Source: Methylobacterium nonmethylotrophicum (GTDB lineage Bacteria > Pseudomonadota > Alphaproteobacteria > Rhizobiales > Beijerinckiaceae). Taken from it: a DNA stretch of 64,000 nt. The stretch lies in assembly GCF_004745635.1 (NCBI RefSeq), contig NZ_SRLB01000026.1, positions 1 through 64,000 on the forward strand. Direction: 5' to 3'. A model generated the notes under the pieces. It saw only the letters and a program-made list of their open reading frames with translations, ran no database searches and was not told where the DNA came from. Every line of letters begins with the position of its first letter. Position 1 is the first letter of the stretch. The position numbers were made by a program, and so were the translations under genes. Positions 54,097 through 61,823 of the stretch are shown piece by piece.

Positions 54097-55467
54097 TCAG
54101 ACGAGATAGTCGTGGAAGGTGAAGTGCTGGGCGCCGTCCTTCTCCAGCGTCAGGTGGGCGCCCGGGACGGCGTCGCCGTGATAGGTGGCGCTGTCGAGGT
54201 AGAGGTTGCGGTCCCGCGCGGCCGAACCGCCCCAATCGTCGTTGACGAACTTGATCGCCACGTCGTGGTTGCCCTGGCCCCAGTCGCCGCGCACCGAGAT
54301 CAGGTCGGACTGACCGGAGCTGTGCAGGGATTGCGCGGTCTGGACGCCGCCGATCTGCTTGCCGTCGACCGAGACGGTGTACTGGGCGTTGCCGTGATAC
54401 GCGTCCTGGCTGACCTTCAGGAGCAGCTGGTCGGAGCCGCTGCCGAGGGTGACGCTCGGCTGGGCCGTGCCGATGGGCGCGGGCGCCGGCGCCGGGGTGG
54501 TCGGCGTCGGGGTCGCCGGCGCCGTCGGGGTGGGGGCCGTCACCGGGTGGTCGCCGCCGCCGGCCGGGGTCGCGGCGGTGTTGTTGGTCACCAGCTCGAG
54601 ATGCGAGCGGATGGCGTTCATGTCCTTGAACAGGTTGTCGACCTGGCTCTGGTTCGCGCCCTGCTCGACATAGGCGAGCTGCAGCGTGTTCGGGCCGGCG
54701 GTGTCGGTGACGTAGCCGCCGTAGTTCTGGTAGGCCTTGGCCAGGGCCATGCCCTCCGGCGTCGTGATGCCGATCTTGGTCAGGTCGACGTCCTTCGGGA
54801 TCGCGAACAGCGAGCCGAGCGGGATGCTGCCGGCATAGTTGCCGGTGTAGCTGTCGGCGGTGGTGGCCGGCCAGACATAGGGCGTGCTGCTGGTGCCGGC
54901 CTGGGTGGTCGCGATCGCCATCGCGACGGCGTGGTCGATCGAGAGCGAATCGAGGTCCGACTTCTGCACCAGGCCGCCCATCAGCGACATGCCGGCGGCG
55001 CGGATGCCCTCGTGCGCACCCGGCGTGTTGGCGATGCCGTCACCCGTGACGGTGTTCTCGGCGAGGTAGGTGGCGTGGTAGGCGTTGGTGCCGGTCTTCG
55101 CGCCGAGCCAGGTCTCGACGTAGTGCTGGCCGTCCTCCGAGACGATGATCGCCCAGCCGTCGCCGGTCTTGAACTGCAGGTCGGTCGGCGTCCGCATCTG
55201 GAACGTGCCGTTGTTCACCGGGGTGTTGCCGAAGGTCCAGTCGGCATTCGTCCCGCGGGCCTCGTAGCTCCAGGTCGCCAGCGGATCGGTCGCCTTGGCC
55301 TGGTAGATCGGGATCGCATCCTGGCCGATCCAGGTGTTCACGCCGGCCTGGTGCTGGATCGAGGCGGTCTGCGCCCCGGACTCGGCCTGGAACTGAGCGC
55401 TCGTCCCGATCGGGGTGTTCCAGATGCTGTCCGGCGCAAAGGGTTGCGCGACCGTTTGATAAGCCAT
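54097..55467 (-). CDS. Probable type I secretion cargo with C-terminal xylan-binding (CBM60-like) module
   Basis: A 456-residue protein without a signal peptide. Residues 1-300 form a domain opening PFAPDSIWNTPIGTSAQFQ, with GDGWAIIVSEDGQHYVETW. A Pro/Thr/Ala linker (about 300-345) follows. The last 110 residues resemble the calcium-dependent carbohydrate-binding module: SDQLLLKVSQDAYHGNAQYTVSVDG, GNHDVAIKFVNDDWGG and RDRNLYLDSATYHG. The C-terminus HFTFHDYLV is the kind of hydrophobic end recognised by type I exporters. It lies directly upstream of the permease/ATPase and adaptor genes. No RTX nonapeptide repeats were seen. Confidence 0.82.
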   Translation of the reverse strand: MAYQTVAQPFAPDSIWNTPIGTSAQFQAESGAQTASIQHQAGVNTWIGQDAIPIYQAKATDPLATWSYEARGTNADWTFGNTPVNNGTFQMRTPTDLQFKTGDGWAIIVSEDGQHYVETWLGAKTGTNAYHATYLAENTVTGDGIANTPGAHEGIRAAGMSLMGGLVQKSDLDSLSIDHAVAMAIATTQAGTSSTPYVWPATTADSYTGNYAGSIPLGSLFAIPKDVDLTKIGITTPEGMALAKAYQNYGGYVTDTAGPNTLQLAYVEQGANQSQVDNLFKDMNAIRSHLELVTNNTAATPAGGGDHPVTAPTPTAPATPTPTTPAPAPAPIGTAQPSVTLGSGSDQLLLKVSQDAYHGNAQYTVSVDGKQIGGVQTAQSLHSSGQSDLISVRGDWGQGNHDVAIKFVNDDWGGSAARDRNLYLDSATYHGDAVPGAHLTLEKDGAQHFTFHDYLV

Positions 55468-56292
55468 GTATCACATCCAAGTCAGTGGAAGGGCAGCCGA
55501 ACCCGCAGGAAGCGGTGGCATGAGGGCGTCATCACCAGAAGATCAGGGCCTGGTTGGGTCCTGATCCGATGCGCGAGCCGGACAATAAGTAGCAATGTTT
55601 GGGTGTCAACCCGGGTTAACAAAACGTAGTCTTAAGGATATTTTAGCAAATATTTTCCCGGACAGGTGTCGCTGGTGGGTGATTCGCCGATTCTGCCAGG
55701 GAAAGCCAAGGAAATGGACAGGGCTTCCGGCGCCGGATGCGTGACGCTGAAGCGAGTGATGGTCGACGGCAACTCTCGGCCGCACGATGCATCGCAGCAA
55801 CGTGGCCGTATTGCGCACGGGTCGACAGGTTCGAGGAGCCATCGCTAAGCTCAAGCCTGCCCCCCTCCCTCAGATGAATGATCGTCCCGTTATGGGACGC
55901 CCGGGAGGCGGCGGTGACGAGGCCGGGTCCTGTTCGCGGCGAAGCTGGGTGTCGACTGGGCAGCGGCGCCACTCGCTGCAGACCACCCCAGGCAGCGGCG
56001 ACGCGATCTGGTCAGCACATCGCGTAGCGCGAAGGTCAGCCCACGATCGACACCTGACACCATTTGCGCGACTTGCCGTCTCGGCCCGGAGCGAAGCGGC
56101 GGCACCGGATTGGACCGGCGCGAACTCAAGCATCGCGCGACCAATCGTGAAACACCGCCGATAGGCGTAGGCAACAGTCATCTGGCTCGCCAATTGGCGG
56201 GGTGCGCAGCCGGCCTAAGGCTCCTTTCATAATGGAGATCCAGGTGTGACAGTGTCGTTCACGGCAATCCCTTCCTATAACGAGCAGATGCC
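55468..56292. other. Divergent gene-free region between two secreted-protein genes
   Basis: About 825 bases. The part next to the CBM-type gene (55580-55660) is AT-rich and likely contains its promoter. Bases 55800-56230 have a different, more even base composition with only short, unconvincing open frames on both strands. It could be decayed sequence, but no family can be named. No direct repeats or attachment site were recognised. Confidence 0.5.
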
Positions 56293-59200
56293 ATGCTCCT
56301 TTCCGACGAAACATCCGTCGATCCGGCGCTGAATCCGCTCCAGACGGGAAACAATGCATCGTCTTCAGCGGCCGAGACGATCGAGCAGGCAACGGTAGAT
56401 GCCATGACGGCGGGCGGGACGGAGCCCGGGAGCACGGCTGCCGCGCTCGTGGCCGCGGCGCCGGTCGGCTCGAGCGGCGTACCCGATGCCGCCGCGACCA
56501 CGGCCCCGCCCCTCAAGGACCTCGCGGTCACCCCGGGCTCGGCGGCCCCGGCGACCATCGCGTATTGCTGCGGCACCTGCGGCTACGTGAACTGCCCGAC
56601 CCGTCTCCTGAACCTGTCCCCCGACAGCATCCTGTCCGCGAACGGACAGCTGCCCGGCTACGGCAGCGGCGCGCCGGTCGGTGCCACGACCGCGACGCCG
56701 GGCGGACCGGAGACGGCCGTCGGACCGTCGAAGACCCAGATCCCGTCCTTGAGCGGACCGATCACCACCGCGACGGCGACGCCCCGGCTGCAGCCCCTGA
56801 CCGTCACCACCAACGCCAGCAACAAGATCGTCCTCGAAAATCAGAAGACCGGCAGCCCGGCCAGCGAGTGGAACCTCAACGGCGCCGGCGACTCCAACAT
56901 CGAGGGCTTCGCCACCGACATCAGCACCAACGTCGGCAACACGGTCAACTTCAAGATCAACACCAACTCGACGAACTATCGGATCGACATCTATCGGCTC
57001 GGCTATTACGGGGGCTTGGGCGCGCGCAAGGTCGACACGCTCCAGCATACCGGGCTGCAGACCCAGCCCACGCCCCTGCGCGACGCGGCGACCGGCCTGG
57101 TGGATGCCGGCAACTGGTCGGTCTCGGCCTCGTGGAGTGTGCCGGCGGACGCGGTCTCGGGCGTCTACATCGCCAAGCTGACACGCCAGGACGGCACGGC
57201 GGGCGAGAACGAGATCCCGTTCATCGTCCGCGACGATGCGAGCCACAGCGACATCATCTTCCAGACCGCCGACGAGACCTGGCAGGCCTACAACCACTGG
57301 GGCGGAGCCAATTTCTATGGCGGCAACGGCCCGGCCACCGGCCAGGGCACCGGGCGCGCCTACGCGGTCAGCTACAACCGGCCCATCACCACCCGGGCCG
57401 GCGGCATCGCGGCCGGCCCGCACGACTACATCTACGGCGCCGAGTTCCCGGCCATCATGTGGCTGGAGCAGAACGGCTACGACGTCTCGTACATGTCCGG
57501 CGTGGATGCCGACCGCTACGGCAGCCTGCTCAAGAACCACAAGATGTACCTCGACGTCGGTCACGACGAGTACTGGTCGGGCCAGCAGCGCGACAACGTC
57601 GAGGCGGCGCGGGATGCCGGCGTGAACCTGTCGTTCTGGAGCGGCAACGAGGTCTACTGGCGCACGCGGTTCTCCAACAGCATCAGCAGCGACGCCACGC
57701 CGTACCGCACGCTCGTCTCCTACAAGGAGACCTGGGGCGCCAACCAGAACCTCGATCCGACCAGCCAGTGGACCGGCACCTTCCGCGATCCCCGCGGGCC
57801 GGCCGGGACGGTCGGCAACAACGACCCGGAGAATGCCCTCACCGGCACGATGTTCCAGGTCGATTCCTACGTCCTCGACACGATGCAGGTGCCGTACGAC
57901 GATGCGAACCTGCGCTTCTGGCGCAATACCAGCGTCGCCGGCCTGCAGCCGGGCCAGACCGCCTCGCTCAACAAGAACTATCTCGGCTACGAGTGGGACG
58001 AGGCCCCCGACAACGCCACCGCCCCGGCCGGGCTGGTGCGGCTGTCCTCGACCACGATCGACGAGACGACCTACCTCCAGGATTACGGCAACACCACCGG
58101 CAAGGGCACGGCGACCCACAGCCTGACGCTCTACCGGGCGCCGAGCGGCGCCCTCGTGTTCGGGGCCGGCACCGTCTACTGGTCCTGGGGCCTGTCGGCC
58201 AACCACGACAACGAGCCGACGCCGACCGATCCGCGGATCCAGCAGGCGATGGTCAATCTGCTGGCCGACATGGGCATCCAGCCCCAGACCCTCGATCCGG
58301 CCCTCACGCCCGCCACCGCCTCGACCGACCACACGGCGCCGACCTCCACCCTCACGGCGCCGACGAGCGGCACCAGCGTGGCGGCGTTCCAGACCGTCAC
58401 GATCACCGGCACGGCGGCGGATACCGGCGGCGGCGTGGTCGCGGGCGTCGAGGTCTCGACCGACAACGGCGTCACCTGGCGCGCCGCCACCGGCGACGAG
58501 ACCTGGAGCTACCGGTTCGCCCCGCAGGTCGCCGGCACCTACGTGATCCGTACCCGGGCGACGGATGACAGCGTCAACATGGAGACGCCATCCGCCGGCA
58601 GGACCCTGACGGTGACGGCGCCGCCCTCGCAGACCATTTTTCCCGGCTCGGCGACCCCGAAGGTCGTCAACACCGCCGACACCGACTCGGTCGAGCTCGG
58701 CGTCCAGTTCAGGAGCTCGGCCGCCGGCACCGTCAGCGGCATCCGCTTCTACAAGGGCTCGCAGGACCGCGGCACCCATACCGGCACCCTGTGGTCGAGC
58801 ACCGGCCAGATCCTCGCCACCGCGACCTTCACCAACGAGACGACCGACGGCTGGCAGACCGCCACCTTCTCGAACCCCGTGGCGCTGACGCCGGGCGCGA
58901 CCTACGTCGCCTCCTACCACTCGACGCTCGGGCATTACTCGAGCGACGTGGGCTATTTCAGCGCCGGACCGGTGACCAGCGGCTCGCTCACCGCCACGAC
59001 CGGCATCTATACCTACAGCAGCGCCACCACCTTCCCGACCCAGACCTTCCAGAACACCAATTTCTGGGTCGACGTGCTGTTCAACCCGGCCTCCGGCACG
59101 ACAAACCAGCCGCCGAACGCCGTCAACGACACCGGCCCGGCGGTGACCCAGAACACCGCCGTGACCGTCTCGACTTCAACGCTGCTGGCCAACGACACCG

Positions 59201-61467
59201 ACCCGAACGGCGACGTGCTGACGGTCACCTCGGTGACGAGCGGCACCGGCGGCACCGCAACGCTCAACACCGCGAACGCGACGATCACCTTCACGCCGAC
59301 CACCGGCTTCACCGGCGCAGCCAATTTCTCCTACGCGATCTCGGACGGGCGCGGCGGCACCTCGTCCGCCAGCGTCGCCCTCACGGTGTCGCCGCCCGGC
59401 ACCAGCCCGGTCAGCCTGTTCTCCGCGAGTGCGACGCCCGCAATCGCCAGCGAGAGCGATACCGGTGCGGTGGAACTCGGGGTGAAGTTCCAGACCTCGA
59501 CCGCCGGCACGGTCAGCGCGATCAAGTTCTACAAGGGCAGCCAGAATACCGGGACGCATACCGGCACCCTGTGGTCCAGCACCGGCCAGGTGCTCGCCAC
59601 CGTCACCTTCGCCAACGAGACCGCGAGCGGCTGGCAGACCGCCACCTTCTCGAATCCGGTCGCCCTCACCGCAGGCACGACCTACGTCGCTTCCTACCAC
59701 ACCAATACCGGCCACTATTCGACGACGGCGAACGGCTTCTCGAGCGCGGTGACGAGCGGGCCGCTCACCGCGCCGGCGACGGCCAACGGCGTCTACGCCT
59801 ATGGCGGCACCAGCGTGTTCCCGACCACCACCTTCCAGGCGACGAACTACTGGGTCGACGTCGTCTTCAATCCCGGTGCCACCGTGACGAACCAGCCGCC
59901 GGCGGCGGTGAACGACACCGGCCCGGCGGTGACCCAGAACACGCCCGTCACCTTCTCGACCGCGACCTTGCTCGCCAACGACACCGACCCGAACGGCGAC
60001 ACCCTGACGGTCACCTCGGTGACAAGCGGGACCGGCGGCACCGCGACGCTCAGCACCCAGAACGCCACCGTCACCTTCACGCCGACCACCGGCTTCACCG
60101 GCGCGGCCAATTTCTCCTACGCGATCTCGGATGGCCGCGGCGGAACGGCCTCCGCCACCGTCGCCCTCACGGTCTCGGCTCCCGGCACCGCCCCGGTCAG
60201 CCTGTTCCCCACCGGCACGCCGGCGGCGACCAACACCAACGACACCAGCCCGGTGGAACTCGGGGTGAAGTTCCAGACCTCGACCGCCGGCACGGTCAGC
60301 GCGATCAAGTTCTACAAGGGCACCCTCGATACCGGCACCCATACCGGCACCCTGTGGTCGAGCAGCGGACAGGTGCTCGCGACCGCGACCTTCACCAACG
60401 AGACCGCGAGCGGCTGGCAGACCGCCACCCTGTCGAATCCGGTGACGCTGACCCCCGGCACGACCTACACGGCGTCCTACCACACCAATGCCGGGCGCTA
60501 CTCGACGACGGCCAATGGGTTCTCGAGCGCGGTGACGAGCGGGCCGCTCACCGCGCCGGCGACGGCCAACGGCGTCTACGCCTATGGCAGCACCAGCCTC
60601 TATCCGACCCAGAGCTTCCAGGCGACGAACTACTGGGTCGACGTCGTCTTCAACCCGAACAGCAGCGCCACCAACCAGCCGCCGGTCGCCGTCAACGACA
60701 CCGGCCCGGCGGTGACCCGCAACACGCCGATCACCTTCTCGACCGCGACGCTGCTCGCCAACGACACCGACCCGAACGGCGACGCCCTGACGGTCACCTC
60801 GGTGACGAACGGCACCGGCGGCACCGCGACGCTCAACATCCAGAACGCCACCGTCACCTTCACGCCGACCACCGGCTTCACCGGCGCGGCCAACTTCTCC
60901 TACGCGATCTCGGACGGGCACGGCGGCGCGTCCTCGGCGAATGTCGCCCTCACGGTCTCGGCGCCGAGCACGAGCCCGGTCAGCCTGTTCCCGACCGGCA
61001 CGCCGGCGACGACCAACACCAACGACACCAGCCCGGTGGAACTCGGGGTGAAGTTCCAGACCTCGACCGCCGGCACGGTCAGCGCGATCAAGTTCTACAA
61101 GGGCACCCTCGATACCGGCACCCATACCGGCACCCTGTGGTCGAGCAGCGGACAGAAGCTCGCGACCGCGACCTTCACCAACGAGACCGCGAGCGGCTGG
61201 CAGACCGCCACCTTCGCGAGCCCGGTGACGCTGACGCCAGGCACGACCTACACGGCGTCCTACCACACCAATGCCGGGCGCTACGCGAACACCGCCAACG
61301 CCTTCGCGAACGCGGTGACGAGCGGCCCGCTGACGGCGCTCGCGAGCGACTCCTCGGGCGGCAACGGCGTCTACGCCTATGGCAGCACCAGCCTGTTCCC
61401 GACCAACTCGTTCAACCGGTCCAACTACTGGGTCGACGTCGTCTTCAATCCGTCGGCGGCAGCGTAG
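56293..61467 (+). CDS. Giant modular secreted protein: DMFase-like domain plus DUF4082 and cadherin-like repeats
   Basis: This 1,724-residue protein has no N-terminal signal. Order: low-complexity Ala/Thr/Pro N-terminus with a cysteine cluster (C92, C93, C96, C101); an N,N-dimethylformamidase beta-subunit-like domain (about 176-666) with RLGYYGGLGARKV and LDVGHDEYWSGQQRD; an Ig-like domain (about 676-774). Then DUF4082 units (VELGVKFQTSTAGTVSAIKFYKG type) starting near 779, 1037, 1298 and 1559 alternate with cadherin-like units (LLANDTDPNGD...ANFSYAISDG) near 937, 1198 and 1458. It is probably a surface adhesin or carbohydrate-active protein. Export by the type I transporter encoded downstream is inferred. 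Confidence 0.88.
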   Translation: MLLSDETSVDPALNPLQTGNNASSSAAETIEQATVDAMTAGGTEPGSTAAALVAAAPVGSSGVPDAAATTAPPLKDLAVTPGSAAPATIAYCCGTCGYVNCPTRLLNLSPDSILSANGQLPGYGSGAPVGATTATPGGPETAVGPSKTQIPSLSGPITTATATPRLQPLTVTTNASNKIVLENQKTGSPASEWNLNGAGDSNIEGFATDISTNVGNTVNFKINTNSTNYRIDIYRLGYYGGLGARKVDTLQHTGLQTQPTPLRDAATGLVDAGNWSVSASWSVPADAVSGVYIAKLTRQDGTAGENEIPFIVRDDASHSDIIFQTADETWQAYNHWGGANFYGGNGPATGQGTGRAYAVSYNRPITTRAGGIAAGPHDYIYGAEFPAIMWLEQNGYDVSYMSGVDADRYGSLLKNHKMYLDVGHDEYWSGQQRDNVEAARDAGVNLSFWSGNEVYWRTRFSNSISSDATPYRTLVSYKETWGANQNLDPTSQWTGTFRDPRGPAGTVGNNDPENALTGTMFQVDSYVLDTMQVPYDDANLRFWRNTSVAGLQPGQTASLNKNYLGYEWDEAPDNATAPAGLVRLSSTTIDETTYLQDYGNTTGKGTATHSLTLYRAPSGALVFGAGTVYWSWGLSANHDNEPTPTDPRIQQAMVNLLADMGIQPQTLDPALTPATASTDHTAPTSTLTAPTSGTSVAAFQTVTITGTAADTGGGVVAGVEVSTDNGVTWRAATGDETWSYRFAPQVAGTYVIRTRATDDSVNMETPSAGRTLTVTAPPSQTIFPGSATPKVVNTADTDSVELGVQFRSSAAGTVSGIRFYKGSQDRGTHTGTLWSSTGQILATATFTNETTDGWQTATFSNPVALTPGATYVASYHSTLGHYSSDVGYFSAGPVTSGSLTATTGIYTYSSATTFPTQTFQNTNFWVDVLFNPASGTTNQPPNAVNDTGPAVTQNTAVTVSTSTLLANDTDPNGDVLTVTSVTSGTGGTATLNTANATITFTPTTGFTGAANFSYAISDGRGGTSSASVALTVSPPGTSPVSLFSASATPAIASESDTGAVELGVKFQTSTAGTVSAIKFYKGSQNTGTHTGTLWSSTGQVLATVTFANETASGWQTATFSNPVALTAGTTYVASYHTNTGHYSTTANGFSSAVTSGPLTAPATANGVYAYGGTSVFPTTTFQATNYWVDVVFNPGATVTNQPPAAVNDTGPAVTQNTPVTFSTATLLANDTDPNGDTLTVTSVTSGTGGTATLSTQNATVTFTPTTGFTGAANFSYAISDGRGGTASATVALTVSAPGTAPVSLFPTGTPAATNTNDTSPVELGVKFQTSTAGTVSAIKFYKGTLDTGTHTGTLWSSSGQVLATATFTNETASGWQTATLSNPVTLTPGTTYTASYHTNAGRYSTTANGFSSAVTSGPLTAPATANGVYAYGSTSLYPTQSFQATNYWVDVVFNPNSSATNQPPVAVNDTGPAVTRNTPITFSTATLLANDTDPNGDALTVTSVTNGTGGTATLNIQNATVTFTPTTGFTGAANFSYAISDGHGGASSANVALTVSAPSTSPVSLFPTGTPATTNTNDTSPVELGVKFQTSTAGTVSAIKFYKGTLDTGTHTGTLWSSSGQKLATATFTNETASGWQTATFASPVTLTPGTTYTASYHTNAGRYANTANAFANAVTSGPLTALASDSSGGNGVYAYGSTSLFPTNSFNRSNYWVDVVFNPSAAA
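58690..61464 (+). repeat. Long in-frame tandem repeats (period about 783 bases)
   Basis: Corresponding points of the DUF4082 units lie at 58690, 59470, 60253 and 61036. Spacing is 780, 783 and 783 bases, about 261 codons per DUF4082 + cadherin unit. Units three and four are nearly identical in DNA over more than 200 bases from 60238 and 61021, which points to recent duplication or gene conversion. Confidence 0.9.
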
Positions 61468-61490
61468 AACTTCACCACAGGAGACCACCG

Positions 61491-61805
61491 ATGATCCCCG
61501 AAACCTACTCGGACGGCATCAGCGAGATCACCGTGACCGGCTCGATCGTCCGGATCGACCTGATGAGCCTGTCGCCCTCGGAGCGCGACGCCAACGGCCA
61601 TCCGGTGCCGATGGTGCGCCAGCGCCTGATCCTGCCGGCCGACGCCTTCGCCAACGCCGCCGACCTGATGCAGCAGGTGAAGACCAGCCTGATCGAGTCC
61701 GGCGTCGTCCATCCGGGCCAGGCCGCGCCGGGACTGCCGCTGCGCGAGCCGGTGCCGTTCGCGGGCGCCCGCCCGGGGCGCAACACCTCGCCGAACTTCT
61801 CCTGA
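61491..61805 (+). CDS. Small hypothetical protein between the giant cargo and its transporter
   Basis: A 104-residue soluble protein: MIPETYSDGISEITVTGSIVRIDLMSLSP, with a central RQRLILPADAFANAADLMQQVKTSLIESG segment and a Pro/Gly/Arg-rich tail. It has no signal peptide or membrane helix. AGGAG lies eight bases before the ATG. It begins 23 bases after the giant gene and ends 18 bases before the transporter gene, so all are in one operon. Its short beta-strand start recalls small proteins encoded beside type I secretion systems, but I cannot name a family. A cytoplasmic chaperone or export helper is possible. Confidence 0.75.
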   Translation: MIPETYSDGISEITVTGSIVRIDLMSLSPSERDANGHPVPMVRQRLILPADAFANAADLMQQVKTSLIESGVVHPGQAAPGLPLREPVPFAGARPGRNTSPNFS

Positions 61806-61823
61806 ACCTGTCCGGGCGCCGCC

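Noticed and set aside
56293..61467. Frameshifted or fused gene prediction for the giant protein
   Set aside because: The frame is open throughout with regular domain boundaries and repeat periodicity; no sign of an error.
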